From positions 2,898,632 to 2,962,631 of the forward strand of contig NZ_KI912577.1 of assembly GCF_000519085.1 (NCBI RefSeq): DNA of 64,000 nucleotides, written 5' to 3'. The notes beneath the pieces were generated by a model that saw only the letters and a list, made by a program, of their open reading frames with translations, had not been told where the DNA came from and ran no database searches. Every line of letters begins with the position of its first letter. The first letter of the stretch is position 1. Origin of the DNA: Methylobacterium sp. 10. Its GTDB lineage: Bacteria > Pseudomonadota > Alphaproteobacteria > Rhizobiales > Beijerinckiaceae. The position numbers were made by a program, and so were the translations under genes. This document shows, one piece after another, positions 10,803-21,988 of the stretch.

Positions 10803-11879
10803 GTGCCCCATACCCACGTCACGCAGGCCATCGAGGCCTATGCCCGCGGCGAGATCGTCGTCGTCACCGATGACGACGATCGCGAGAACGAGGGCGACCT
10901 CGTCGTCGCGGCCTCCCTCTGCACGCCGGAAAAGATGGCCTTCATCGTCCGCAACACCTGCGGCATCGTCTGCGCGCCACTGACCCGCGCCGAGGCGCGG
11001 CGCCTGCGCCTCGACCCGATGGTCGCCTCCAACGATGCGCCCCTGGGCACCGCCTTCACCGTCACGGTAGACGTGAAGCATGGGCTGACCACCGGCATTT
11101 CGGCCGAGCAGCGCTGCAACACGGTGCGGGCGCTCGCCAACGGCAATATGGGCGAATCCGATTTCGTCCGCCCCGGCCACGTCTTCCCGCTCATCGCCAA
11201 GGATGGTGGTGTCCTCATGCGTTCCGGGCACACGGAAGCGGCCGTCGACCTGTGCAAGCTTGCCGGGCTGCCGCCCGTGGGCGTCATCTGCGAACTCGCC
11301 AACGATGACGGCACGGTGATGAAGGGGCCGCAGATCACGGCCTTCTCGGAGTTGCACGGGCTGAAGCGGGTGTCGGTGGCCGACCTCATTGCCTACCGTC
11401 AGGCCCGCGAGAAGCTGGTCGAGCGGGTCGGGACCTTCCCGGTGAAGTCGGAGTTCGGCGACCTCACCGGCTTTGCCTACACGACCCCGTTCGAGACGGT
11501 GCAGCAATTCGCCTTCGTTCACGGTGATATCGGCGACGGGCGCGACGTGCTGGTGCGCCTGCATCGCTCCAACGTGGTGGCCGACGTGATCGGCGGCGGC
11601 AAGTCGATCGATTGTGTGCTGCGGCGCTTCGCCAAGGAGGGACGCGGCGTCCTCGTCTACCTGCGCGACGGCACCGCCGGCGTGCCGCTCTCCTCCTATG
11701 CGGAGGAGGGGGCGGAAGCTCAGCGCGTGCGGCAATGGCGCGAGGTCGGGCTCGGCGCCCAGATCCTGCGCGACCTCGACATCGTTTCGATCCGCAATCT
11801 CGCGACCTCGTCTCGCTCCTATGTGGGGCTATCGGGCTTCGGCATCGATCTGCTGGGCGACGTGCCGCTGGACGTGTGA
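10803..11879 (+). CDS. ribB: 3,4-dihydroxy-2-butanone-4-phosphate synthase with degenerate RibA-like domain
   Basis: The N-terminal half (about residues 1-205) is a DHBP synthase with the DDDDRENEGDL acidic loop and RPGHVFPL. It makes the four-carbon precursor of riboflavin from ribulose-5-phosphate. The C-terminal half resembles GTP cyclohydrolase II but lacks the three zinc cysteines: where RibA has S-E-C-L-T-G and R-C-D-C-G, this protein has R-S-N-V-V-A and G-G-K-S-I. The second domain is therefore probably inactive as a cyclohydrolase. The start is GTG at 10803, with a weak AAGAGA upstream. Confidence 0.92.
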   Translation: MPHTHVTQAIEAYARGEIVVVTDDDDRENEGDLVVAASLCTPEKMAFIVRNTCGIVCAPLTRAEARRLRLDPMVASNDAPLGTAFTVTVDVKHGLTTGISAEQRCNTVRALANGNMGESDFVRPGHVFPLIAKDGGVLMRSGHTEAAVDLCKLAGLPPVGVICELANDDGTVMKGPQITAFSELHGLKRVSVADLIAYRQAREKLVERVGTFPVKSEFGDLTGFAYTTPFETVQQFAFVHGDIGDGRDVLVRLHRSNVVADVIGGGKSIDCVLRRFAKEGRGVLVYLRDGTAGVPLSSYAEEGAEAQRVRQWREVGLGAQILRDLDIVSIRNLATSSRSYVGLSGFGIDLLGDVPLDV

Positions 11880-11886
11880 GGCATCC

Positions 11887-12822
11887 TCACCGCCCCGTCA
11901 GCGCATCCATATGGGCGGTCACGGAGCGGGCGAGACCGTCAAGGCTGTAGCCGCCCTCCAGTACCGAGACGATCCGGCCGCCGGCATGCTTGTCGGCGAT
12001 GTCCATGAGCTTCCGGGTGGCCCAGCCGAAATCGGCCTCGTCGAGTTCCACGCTGGCCAGCGGATCGAGGCGGTGGGCGTCGAAGCCCGCCGAGATCACG
12101 ATAAGATCCGGAGCGAAGGCGGAGACACGGGAGAGAACCCCCTTCTCGAACTTCTCGCGGAAGATCCCGCTGTCGTCGCCCGCCCGCAACGGCACGTTGA
12201 CGATGGTATCGTGGGTGCCGCGCTCGCCCACCGCGCCCGTTCCGGGAAACAGCGGCATCTCGTGGGTCGAGGCATACATCACCGCTGCATCGTCCCAGAA
12301 GATGTCCTGCGAGCCGTTTCCGTGGTGGACGTCCCAATCGACCAGCGCCACGCGGCTGGCTCCGTGGCGTTCCCTGGCATGGCGAACGGCGATGGCAGCG
12401 GAATTGAACAGGCAGAAGCCCATCGCCTGAATGCGCTCGGCATGGTGGCCCGGCGGCCGCATGGCAACGAAGGCGTTGGAGCACGCCCCGCTCATCACCG
12501 CGTCCACGGCATGGACCGCGCCGCCGACACCGCGCAGGGCCGCGTCGAGGGTGCCCGGCGACATCAGCGTATCCGAATCGATCTGGACGTAGCCGGATCG
12601 CGGGGAGGCCGCGATGATCGCTTCCACATACGGAACGGGATGGGCCAGGGCGACGGTCTCCGTCTCCGCACGGGGCGCCGATTCGCGCAGTAGACCAGAG
12701 AACCGCTCCTTCTCCAGAGCGGCCTCCACGGCCCGGATTCGGTCCGCCCGCTCCGGGTGCCCCTCGGGCATCTGGTGATCCAGAGCGGAGGGGTGGCTTA
12801 CGTACAGGGTCGTCACGCTCAT
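11887..12822 (-). CDS. Histone deacetylase-like (class II) amidohydrolase
   Basis: Zinc-dependent deacetylase of the HDAC / AcuC / acetylpolyamine amidohydrolase superfamily, 311 aa. Visible motifs are RPPGHHAE (the His-His dyad), the metal ligands DWDVHHGNG, and the GFDAH segment. In bacteria such proteins deacetylate small molecules (polyamines, acetoin-related) or proteins; the substrate cannot be told here. The start at ATG 12822 is directly behind CGGAGG. It is convergent with ribB, only 7 bp from its stop. Confidence 0.92.
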   Translation of the reverse strand: MSVTTLYVSHPSALDHQMPEGHPERADRIRAVEAALEKERFSGLLRESAPRAETETVALAHPVPYVEAIIAASPRSGYVQIDSDTLMSPGTLDAALRGVGGAVHAVDAVMSGACSNAFVAMRPPGHHAERIQAMGFCLFNSAAIAVRHARERHGASRVALVDWDVHHGNGSQDIFWDDAAVMYASTHEMPLFPGTGAVGERGTHDTIVNVPLRAGDDSGIFREKFEKGVLSRVSAFAPDLIVISAGFDAHRLDPLASVELDEADFGWATRKLMDIADKHAGGRIVSVLEGGYSLDGLARSVTAHMDALTGR

Positions 12823-13006
12823 CCCTCCGAACGATCTTCGTCGTCCCACCCGACCCGACTGTGCTTTGAGCACAACATACGATGCAAATGCGCCACGGTT
12901 CAGAGCGGCGAGATTACGCGCGGGCGGGTCTGCGAGTTAGATGGCGACATAATCCATCAACCACATTCTTCGAAGCCCTCCGGCCTCGAGACAGGCACAA
13001 TATCCC

Positions 13007-13705
13007 ATGTCGTCCATGCCTTGGTCATCCACGCCCTGGTCGTTCAGCCCGTCCGGTCGGAACATACTGCGCCGCTCCCTCGGCGGCGCGACAATCCTGT
13101 CCGCCCTCGCCCTCGGCGCCTGCAACACGCAGACGGCGAATGCCCCCCAGAACCCGCCGACCGCGCATGCGGCGCTCACCCAGCCCGCCGCCCTGACCGG
13201 GGAGGCCCGCGACAAGGAATGGCTGAAACAGGCGCCACAGGGCACGGTCGATCCGAAGATCGCGCGGGCGACCGTGGACTACAGGACGAACGAGCCGCCC
13301 GGCACGGTCATCGTGGTGACGAAAGAGCGCCGCCTCTATTACGTTCTGCCGGACGGCAAGGCGATGCGCTACCCCGTGGCCGTGGGCCATGCAGGCATGG
13401 CCTGGGCCGGTACCGCGAATGTCGACCGCAAGGGCGAGTGGCCGGACTGGAACCCGCCGCCGGAGATGATCGCCCGCCGGCCGGAACTACCCAAGCGCCT
13501 GGAAGGCGGCCCCACCAGCCCGATCGGAGCTCGTGCGCTCTACCTCGCAGAGGGCAAGAAGGACACGCTGTTCCGCATCCATGGCACCAACGAGCCGGAG
13601 AAGATCGGTCAGGCCGTGTCCTCGGGCTGCATCCGCATGCTCAACGCGGACGTGGTCGATCTCTACGAGCGCGTTCCGATCGGCGCCAAAGTCGTAGTCC
13701 GCTGA
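13007..13705 (+). CDS. L,D-transpeptidase (YkuD) lipoprotein
   Basis: Predicted periplasmic L,D-transpeptidase forming 3-3 crosslinks or attaching proteins to peptidoglycan. It has an N-terminal signal region with a lipobox-like LGAC (Cys about 39) and a YkuD domain from about residue 98. The catalytic signature HGTNEP...SSGCIRM carries the active-site Cys. At 232 aa it is typical of compact Rhizobiales Ldts. The upstream 180 bp holds no gene. Confidence 0.92.
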   Translation: MSSMPWSSTPWSFSPSGRNILRRSLGGATILSALALGACNTQTANAPQNPPTAHAALTQPAALTGEARDKEWLKQAPQGTVDPKIARATVDYRTNEPPGTVIVVTKERRLYYVLPDGKAMRYPVAVGHAGMAWAGTANVDRKGEWPDWNPPPEMIARRPELPKRLEGGPTSPIGARALYLAEGKKDTLFRIHGTNEPEKIGQAVSSGCIRMLNADVVDLYERVPIGAKVVVR

Positions 13706-13910
13706 AGCGGCACCAGGTTCCCGGCTCCGCCGTCGAAACGACGGAGCCGAAGTCCAGTGATACGTTTCGGAAAGGCTCATTCGTGAGTAGGCTTTAACCT
13801 GAACGTTGATTCAGATTTGGCCGTTAACTTCTTGAACGGGTGCCTCCTGCATAGTCATCGACATGCAGAAACACAGACCGGCGCAAATAAAGCCGGGGAG
13901 GCATCAACCA

Positions 13911-14363
13911 ATGATCAACCGTTCGCTTCAGCTTTTCTGTAACCGTGTCGTCGCCGCCGGACGCATCACCGCCGCGGACGTGGAGATCCTCGGCCGCGAC
14001 GTGCTCCCGGACGGCATCTCGCACGCGGACGAAGCCGACATGCTCATCGCCCTCGACCGGGCGGTGCCGCGGAGCGCCCCCTCCTATGCCGATCTGGTCA
14101 GCGCCGCGGTGGTGAACTTCGCCGTCTGGGGCGAGCGCCCCACCGGCTACGTCGATATCGAGATCGCCCGCTGGCTCGTCGGCTCCCTGCGCAGCGATGC
14201 CGGACCGACCCCCCTCGCTGCCCGCATCGCCTTCGAGATCGTGCGTGAGGCCGAGACCAGCCACGAGATCCTCGTGGCCTTCGCCATCGGCAGCGCGCAC
14301 CGGCGCGTCCATGCGGAGGATTCCACCTCGGCCCCCGTCGCCGAACTGCTCGACGCGGCCTGA
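13911..14363 (+). CDS. Conserved hypothetical protein
   Basis: 150-aa cytoplasmic protein, mostly helical, with no motif I can assign. The start at ATG 13911 has a good ribosome site (GGGGAGG at 13894-13900); an earlier ATG at 13863 lacks one. It stands alone between an L,D-transpeptidase and pccA. The codon pattern (GC-rich third positions) fits a real gene. Confidence 0.75.
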   Translation: MINRSLQLFCNRVVAAGRITAADVEILGRDVLPDGISHADEADMLIALDRAVPRSAPSYADLVSAAVVNFAVWGERPTGYVDIEIARWLVGSLRSDAGPTPLAARIAFEIVREAETSHEILVAFAIGSAHRRVHAEDSTSAPVAELLDAA

Positions 14364-14613
14364 AATGGGCCTTTCGGAACGGGTCCGCCGGGCCAACGAC
14401 TCGCTCTATCGGCCCAAGGCGGACCGGCGCGACCGCTGCGCCGCCGTGTGGTCACCATCCCCCATGATTTTGAATACACATGCGCCCCGGCGCAGCGCAT
14501 GAACAATCCTTCATTGGCCCAGCTTTGCGAAGCCGCACAACTGCTTTAACGGGAACGAGCTTGAGCGCGACGGCGCTCGTGACCTTTCCTGCTTCACCAG
14601 AGTGCCTGGACAG

Positions 14614-16617
<2,004 letters not shown>

Positions 16618-16630
16618 GAGCGTTGTCGTC

Positions 16631-16670
16631 CGGACCCACGGGGTGGGCATCGTTTCACCCCGCGGGCCCG
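16631..16670 (+). terminator. Imperfect GC hairpin after pccA
   Basis: A 15-bp stem with two mismatches (16631-16645 with 16656-16670) about 14 bp past the pccA stop. There is no U tract, so intrinsic termination is only possible. Confidence 0.35.
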
Positions 16671-16815
16671 AGAGCTTCTTGGCTCCCTCGGCCGGACCAA
16701 TCCGGGCTCCGCAGCCGCTTCACCGTTCCGGGGCGGGGCATTGGAGGAGGGGCGCCCGGTCGAGGGTGAAGGAGCGCCCCGGACGCTCGATCACTCCCAT
16801 CCGGTCATCCAGCCC

Positions 16816-17247
16816 ATGCCCCTCTACTTTTCCTACGGCGCCAACATGGATGCCGCCGCGATGGCGGCGCGCTGCCCCGGCTCGACCTGCCTCGGCACGG
16901 CCCGGCTGAACCGGCATCGCTTCATCATCATGCGGGAGGGCTATGCCTCGGTGGTGCGGGCACCCGCCTCCACCGTCTGGGGCGTCTTGTGGGATCTGGC
17001 CCTTGCCGACGTGCCGGCCCTCGACCGCTACGAGGGGGTCGCCGGGCGGCTCTACACCAAGGCCTACCAGCCGGTGACGACCTCGACCGGGGTGAAACGC
17101 GCCCTGATCTATCTTGGGTGCAGCGCCGTTCCGGGTGCTCCGAGGCCCGATTATCTTCAGCCGGTGCTGGCGGCTGCAGAAGCCGCCTCGCTACCGCCCG
17201 CCTACATCGCGGAGATGCGCCGCTGGCTGCGGACGACGCGGAATTGA
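16816..17247 (+). CDS. Gamma-glutamylcyclotransferase-fold protein
   Basis: 143-aa protein of the GGCT/AIG2-like superfamily, which cleaves gamma-glutamyl compounds to 5-oxoproline or acts on related amines. The N-terminal YFSYGANMD is the family's substrate-loop signature. The acidic residue after LDRYEGV corresponds to the catalytic Glu. The start at ATG 16816 gives the usual MPLYFSYG opening. An acylphosphatase follows about 60 bp downstream. Confidence 0.88.
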   Translation: MPLYFSYGANMDAAAMAARCPGSTCLGTARLNRHRFIIMREGYASVVRAPASTVWGVLWDLALADVPALDRYEGVAGRLYTKAYQPVTTSTGVKRALIYLGCSAVPGAPRPDYLQPVLAAAEAASLPPAYIAEMRRWLRTTRN

Positions 17248-17309
17248 GGCGAGCGAAGGTTTGAAACGATGCCGCGCCGCTCGCGGCGCTTCGTACGAGG
17301 AGTGTTGCC

Positions 17310-17591
17310 CTGGATACGATCCGAACCGTCGATGTCGTCATACGTGGCCGGGTGCAGGGCGTCGGCTACCGGTATTGGACCTCGCGAGAAGCGGAACGTC
17401 GCGGCCTGAACGGGCATGTCCGCAACCGCGCGGATGGCGGTGTGGAAGCCCGGTTCAGCGGACCGTCCGACGCCGTTGCCGCCATGATCGAAGTTTGCCG
17501 GCTGGGTCCCGCCGATGCCGTCGTGTCTTCGGTCGAGGCGGTCGACGCGGCCAATCCTCCCGATGCGGGATTTCGCATCCTGCGAACGTGA
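17310..17591 (+). CDS. acyP: Acylphosphatase, apparent CTG start
   Basis: Small enzyme (93 aa from CTG) that hydrolyses acyl phosphates. The motif GRVQGVGYRYWTSREA carries the catalytic Arg, and NRADGGVEARF carries the Asn region. The frame is open from 17265, but upstream of the active-site loop it has no ATG, GTG or TTG. Starting at GTG 17352 would delete the first strand and the catalytic Arg. A CTG at 17310 gives a protein beginning xDTIRTVDVVIRGRVQG and follows GAGGAG (17297-17302) at good spacing. The gene follows the cyclotransferase. Confidence 0.88.
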   Translation: MDTIRTVDVVIRGRVQGVGYRYWTSREAERRGLNGHVRNRADGGVEARFSGPSDAVAAMIEVCRLGPADAVVSSVEAVDAANPPDAGFRILRT

Positions 17592-17759
17592 TCACCTTCT
17601 ACCGACGGCTGCGACAACGGATTTCTCCGATCCTTCGTCGTCAGAGATTCGTTTCCCAAGGATCGGGCCGATGCCCTATGGTCCGCGCCGCAGGCGGGAC
17701 GGCGCCGGACCGGTGAGACCGGGTTCCGGTCGGCCACAGCCGGGAAGCGATCAGAGCCC

Positions 17760-18497
17760 ATGCAGCACCCGTTCACCCTCGCCGATTTCTCGCCGCTCGA
17801 CATTGCCGGCCTTCTCTACTTCGTCACCGCCTGGGCCGGCTACGGCATAGCGGTGGCGCGGATGCGCGGTCGGCGCACGAGTCTGAGCCAGATCATGAAC
17901 CGCCAGCGGGAGGAATGGTCGCGCCAGCTCACCGTCCGCGACAACCGGGTGGTCGACACCACGATCAACGCCTCGCTCCAGAACGGAACGGCCTTCTTCG
18001 CCTCGACCTCGCTCATCGCGCTCGGCGGCGTGCTGACCCTGTCCCGCTCCGGCGACGACGTGCTCACCCTGTTCGGCGCGCTGCCCTTCGGCGCCATCGC
18101 CACGCGCGTCACTTGGGAGATCAAGGTGGCGGGCCTCGCCATGGTCTTCGTCTACGCGTTCTTCAAATTCGCCTGGGCCTACCGTCTGTTCAATTACGGC
18201 GCGATCCTCATCGGCGCAGTGCCTCCCAAGGGCACCGGCGCCCCGAAAAGCGACATGGACCGTGCCGCAAGGCGGGCCGCCGCCATGAACATCGCCGCCG
18301 GCAGCCATTTCGCGAAAGGACAGCGCGCCTTCCTCTTCGCGCTGGCCTATCTCGGCTGGTTCGTGAATGCCTGGTTCCTGATCATCGCCACCACGGCCGT
18401 CATCTGCGTCATGTGGCGCCGGCAATTCACCTCCGACATCCGCGCCATCCTCCTCAACGAGGACGACGAGGCCACCCTGCAGGACACCGAGTCATGA
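17760..18497 (+). CDS. DUF599 membrane protein
   Basis: 245-aa integral membrane protein of the DUF599 family, with about four hydrophobic segments (about 13-33, 78-98, 120-145, 196-222) and a conserved NRQREEW loop. The function is unknown. Its stop overlaps the start of the next gene by ATGA, so the two are translationally coupled. Confidence 0.88.
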   Translation: MQHPFTLADFSPLDIAGLLYFVTAWAGYGIAVARMRGRRTSLSQIMNRQREEWSRQLTVRDNRVVDTTINASLQNGTAFFASTSLIALGGVLTLSRSGDDVLTLFGALPFGAIATRVTWEIKVAGLAMVFVYAFFKFAWAYRLFNYGAILIGAVPPKGTGAPKSDMDRAARRAAAMNIAAGSHFAKGQRAFLFALAYLGWFVNAWFLIIATTAVICVMWRRQFTSDIRAILLNEDDEATLQDTES

Positions 18498-18790
18498 GCA
18501 CAGAGCGCAAATCCGTAAGCGAGGAGGAGATCGGCGAATCGATCCTCCGCCTCGTCGCCGAGCGGGGCGAGGGCAAGACCGTCTGCCCATCGGAAGTCGC
18601 GCGTCATCTCGGCGGGCCGCATCCGGATGGTTGGAGCCCGCTGATGCAGCCGGTTCGCCGCATGGCCGTGCGCCTCACCAAGGAGGGCCGCATCGCCATC
18701 CTGCGCAAGGGCAGGCCCGTGGCCGACCCGGACGACTTTCGCGGGATCTACCGCCTCGGAATGCCCCCCCAGGCCACCGGGGAAGCCTGA
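18494..18790 (+). CDS. DUF3253 family protein
   Basis: 98-aa winged-helix-like protein. Features include SEVARHLGG, RRMAVRLTKEGRIAILRKG and DFRGIYRL, which are typical of DUF3253 proteins. A nucleic-acid-binding fold is plausible but unproven. The ATG overlaps the DUF599 stop (ATGA), so it is a two-gene operon. Confidence 0.85.
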   Translation: MSTERKSVSEEEIGESILRLVAERGEGKTVCPSEVARHLGGPHPDGWSPLMQPVRRMAVRLTKEGRIAILRKGRPVADPDDFRGIYRLGMPPQATGEA

Positions 18791-18810
18791 GCCGCGCCGC
18801 CGCGAAGGGA

Positions 18811-19623
18811 TCAGTCGGTCGTCGTATGCGGCGCCGGCAGCACCGCATCGGTGTAGCCGGCGAGCCGATAGACGATCAGCCCGATCCATTCCTTGACCAC
18901 GAGATCGAGGACCAGCAGTCCGTCGGATGCAAAGCTTTTCAGCTTCCAGGCGTCGCCCCATCCCATCGTGCGGTAATCGACGGGATAGGCCGTCACGTCG
19001 AAACCGGCCTGCCGGAAACAGCCCATGGCGCGGGGCATGTGCCAGGCGGACGTGACCAGCAGCCAGCGTTCGCCCGCCACCGGCTTGACCAGATCGGCCG
19101 AGAAACGTGCGTTCTCGTGAGTGTTGCGCGAGCGGTCCTCCAAGATCATCCGCGTGCGCGGCAGCCCGAGCGTATCGGCGAAGCGGCTGACGATCTCGGC
19201 CTCCGACGTCCCGTCGGTGCCGAGCAAGCCACTGCCCCCGGAGAAGAGGAGCCGCGCTTGCGGGTAGCGGCGCGCGAGATCCGCGAAGGCGATCTGGCGC
19301 TCGCCGGCATCGTTGACCGAGAGCTGGCCTCGCGCCAGCGTCGTCTGGGTCTCGACCGCGCCACCGAGCACGATCACGCCCGTGACTGGTGCGCCGTCGT
19401 CCGCGAAGCGCGGAAACCGGTTCTCGAGGGGCAGGGTGATCCAGGCAGCGAGGGGCAGGAGACCACCGAGAAAGAGCCCGGCGAAACCGAGGAGGACCAG
19501 CCCGCGCCCGAGGCGCGGCGTCCACCCACCGAACATCAGGACGCAGCCGACGAGCCCGATCAGGATGAAGAAGTTCGACGGCGTGATCACGAAATAGATC
19601 AGTTTCGAGAGCGGAAAGAACAT
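18811..19623 (-). CDS. YdcF/ElyC-like (DUF218) membrane protein
   Basis: 270-aa protein with two N-terminal membrane segments (about 8-28 and 38-60), followed by a DUF218 domain. VIVLGG, FSGGSG, EDRSRNTHENA and TSAWHMPRA are the signature motifs. Relatives (ElyC, SanA) affect envelope and lipid-carrier homeostasis. The start is ATG 19623; an extension to 19833 would run over the epmB 3' end. It lies 50 bp downstream of epmB on the same strand. Confidence 0.88.
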   Translation of the reverse strand: MFFPLSKLIYFVITPSNFFILIGLVGCVLMFGGWTPRLGRGLVLLGFAGLFLGGLLPLAAWITLPLENRFPRFADDGAPVTGVIVLGGAVETQTTLARGQLSVNDAGERQIAFADLARRYPQARLLFSGGSGLLGTDGTSEAEIVSRFADTLGLPRTRMILEDRSRNTHENARFSADLVKPVAGERWLLVTSAWHMPRAMGCFRQAGFDVTAYPVDYRTMGWGDAWKLKSFASDGLLVLDLVVKEWIGLIVYRLAGYTDAVLPAPHTTTD

Positions 19624-19672
19624 GTCTGGACCCTGAAGCCTCGTATGTACCGGACGATTCCCCGCGCGCGGG

Positions 19673-20758
19673 TCAATCTCGGTCCGGTCCGTCCGCATCC
19701 GGCGGGTAGGGGTGCTCCAGCCCCTGCGGGTCGGTGACCCGCCAGCCGGATTCGTCGGCTGCGAGATAGGACGGCCCCACCGGCACCTTGCCGTGGCCAC
19801 CGGGAATGTCGAGGACGTAGAGCGGCTGGGCAAGGCCGGACAAGCGTCCGCGCAGGCGTCCCATCAGGTCGCGCCCCGCCGCCAATCCGGTGCGCAGATG
19901 GCCGGTGCCCGGCGCTAGATCGCCTTGATGAAGATAGTAGGGTTTCACCCGGTTCTCGACGAAGCCCCGCATCAGGCTCGCGAGGGTCTCCGGGTCGTCG
20001 TTGATTCCGGCGAGCAGCACCGTCTGGCTCACCATCGGGATGCCGGCATCGACGAGGCGGGCGATGGCGCCTCTCGCGGCCGGCGTGAACTCGCGCGGAT
20101 GATTGGCATGGAGCGCGACGAAGACCGCGCCGCCGAAGCGCTTCAGGGCCGCGACGAGATCGTCGTCCACGCGGGCGGGCTCGACCACCGGCACGCGGGT
20201 ATGGATGCGCAGCACCTTGACGTGCGGAATGGCGGCAAGGGTCTCGGCAATCTGCCCGAGCCGGCGGACCGAGAGCGCGAACGGATCGCCGCCGGTGAGG
20301 ATCACCTCCCAGATCTCCGGCCGGTCGGCGATGTAGGCGAAAGCGGCGGAGAGTTCGTCCTCGCTCAAGGTGCCGAGTCCCTCCGGCCCCACCATCTCGC
20401 GGCGGAAGCAGAAGCGGCAATAGACCGGGCAGATGTGGAGCGGCTTCAGCAGCACCCGGTCGGGATAACGATGGACGAGACCCGGCAGCGGCGAATGCGC
20501 CGCATCGCCGATAGGATCCGAATCCTCCTCCGGACGCGTCGCCAGTTCCTCCACGCGGGGCAGGAACTGGCGGGCGATGGGGTCGGTGGGATCGGACGGG
20601 TCGATGAGTTCGGCCATGTCCGGCGTCACCGCAACCGCGTAGCGCGCCGCTACCGCCTTCAGGGCGGGAAGGTCGGAGACCGAGACGAGCCCGGCTTCGG
20701 CGAGCTGCGTGGGGTTCCGCAGGGAGCGGGGAAGAGAACGGGGAAGCGGCCGGTTCAC
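19673..20758 (-). CDS. epmB: EF-P (R)-beta-lysine aminomutase, EpmB (KamA family)
   Basis: Radical-SAM/PLP enzyme converting L-lysine to (R)-beta-lysine for EF-P modification. The [4Fe-4S] motif CPVYCRFCF has cysteines at 110, 114 and 117. The PLP lysine is expected in IPGGHGKVP near the C-terminus. The length (361 aa) is that of YjeK/EpmB rather than catabolic lysine 2,3-aminomutase (over 400 aa). It overlaps the end of epmA by 4 bp, and efp lies just beyond epmA. That context supports EpmB over generic KamA. Confidence 0.93.
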   Translation of the reverse strand: MNRPLPRSLPRSLRNPTQLAEAGLVSVSDLPALKAVAARYAVAVTPDMAELIDPSDPTDPIARQFLPRVEELATRPEEDSDPIGDAAHSPLPGLVHRYPDRVLLKPLHICPVYCRFCFRREMVGPEGLGTLSEDELSAAFAYIADRPEIWEVILTGGDPFALSVRRLGQIAETLAAIPHVKVLRIHTRVPVVEPARVDDDLVAALKRFGGAVFVALHANHPREFTPAARGAIARLVDAGIPMVSQTVLLAGINDDPETLASLMRGFVENRVKPYYLHQGDLAPGTGHLRTGLAAGRDLMGRLRGRLSGLAQPLYVLDIPGGHGKVPVGPSYLAADESGWRVTDPQGLEHPYPPDADGPDRD

Positions 20759-21828
20759 GCGTTGCCATCCCTCGCCGCCGGCGTCTCCGCCACGGGCGTC
20801 CAGATCACGTCGTCGATGCGCGGCGCACCCACCGCGAGCATGACGAGCCTGTCGAGGCCCAGCGCGATGCCGCTCGCCTCCGGCATGATGGCCAGGGCCG
20901 AGAGGAAATCCTCGTCGATCGGGTAGGTCTCACCGTAGATCCGTGCCTTCTCCGCCATCTCGATCTTGAACCGGCGCCGCTGCTCGTGCGGGTCGGTGAG
21001 TTCGCCGAAGGCGTTGGCGAGTTCGACGCCGCAGGCGTAGAGTTCGAACCGTTCCGCGACCCGGGGGTCGCGGGCGCTGGGGCGGGCCAGGGCCGCCTCG
21101 CTCACGGGATATTCGTAGAGCAGGGTCGGCCGCCCGTCGCCGAGCTTCGGCTCGATGAGGGCGACGAGGACGCGGCTGAACAGGTCGGCCCAGGAATCGT
21201 CTTCCGCCACACGCAGGCCGCATGCGGCCACCGCTGCGGCGAGACCGTTCCTGTCCGTGCCGCCGCCGGGCTCGATCGTCGCCAGCAGGTCGATACCCGC
21301 ATGGCGCTCGAACGCCTCGGCAAGGGTGAGACGCTCGAAGGCCGCGAAGGGATCGGATTCCCGTCCGCGAAAGCGAAAGGAGCGGACCTTCGCCTCGTCG
21401 GCCGCCAGCGCCAGGATGTCGGCGCAGTCGCGCATCAACACCTCGTAGTCCTCGCCGGCCCGGTACCATTCGAGCATGGTGAATTCCGGATGGTGCAGGG
21501 GGCCGCGCTCGCGGTTGCGGAAGACTCGCGCCAGACTGAACAGCCGCGTCTCACCCGCGGCCAGCAGCTTCTTGCAGGCGAATTCCGGCGAGGTGTGGAG
21601 ATAGAGCGGGGAGGCGGCACCGTCATGGCCGATGGCAGAGGTGGCGAAGGCCGAGAGGTGGGCCTCGTTGCCGGGTGAGACCTGTAGCGCGGCGGCTTCG
21701 ACCTCGACGAAATCGTGAGCCGCGAAATGCCTGCGCAGGGCCGCGACGATGCGGTTTCGGGCAAGGAGGGCAGGGCGGCGGTCGGCATGGCGGTGCGGTG
21801 CCCACCAGGGCGAGGGAGAACCTCTCAC
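20755..21828 (-). CDS. epmA: EF-P lysine ligase EpmA (PoxA/GenX)
   Basis: Class II lysyl-tRNA-synthetase-like enzyme without an anticodon domain. It attaches (R)-beta-lysine to EF-P. Catalytic-core motifs are visible: RVFRNRERGPLHHPEFTMLEWY (motif 2 region) and ASGIALGLDRLVMLAVG (motif 3). Length from GTG 21828 is 357 aa, close to the usual 325-350. The frame is open to 22044, but those residues look non-coding and run into the efp leader. The start codon is therefore inferred and may be slightly off. The gene is divergent from efp. Confidence 0.92.
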   Translation of the reverse strand: MRGSPSPWWAPHRHADRRPALLARNRIVAALRRHFAAHDFVEVEAAALQVSPGNEAHLSAFATSAIGHDGAASPLYLHTSPEFACKKLLAAGETRLFSLARVFRNRERGPLHHPEFTMLEWYRAGEDYEVLMRDCADILALAADEAKVRSFRFRGRESDPFAAFERLTLAEAFERHAGIDLLATIEPGGGTDRNGLAAAVAACGLRVAEDDSWADLFSRVLVALIEPKLGDGRPTLLYEYPVSEAALARPSARDPRVAERFELYACGVELANAFGELTDPHEQRRRFKIEMAEKARIYGETYPIDEDFLSALAIMPEASGIALGLDRLVMLAVGAPRIDDVIWTPVAETPAARDGNA

Positions 21829-21988
21829 GCCCGCGCGTCCCGTAGCCGGCACGTCAAATGCGCGTGCGGGCGCCGTGCTGCTGGCAACAGGCCGCCGGAT
21901 AGGATAGTGGCGGGACACAAATGTCGCTCCCGTGGGCCGAATCCGCGCCGGAGCATCGCATGTATTGTCTCGAACAGGATCTGACCCC

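Noticed and set aside
13731-13760. GGCTCCG/CGGAGCC hairpin after the L,D-transpeptidase
   Set aside because: The stem is short with a long loop and no T tract; not convincing as a terminator.
14365-14502. 46-codon frame directly after the unknown gene at 13911
   Set aside because: It begins 1 bp after that gene's stop but has no ribosome site and no recognisable content. It could be a decayed remnant, but the support is too weak.
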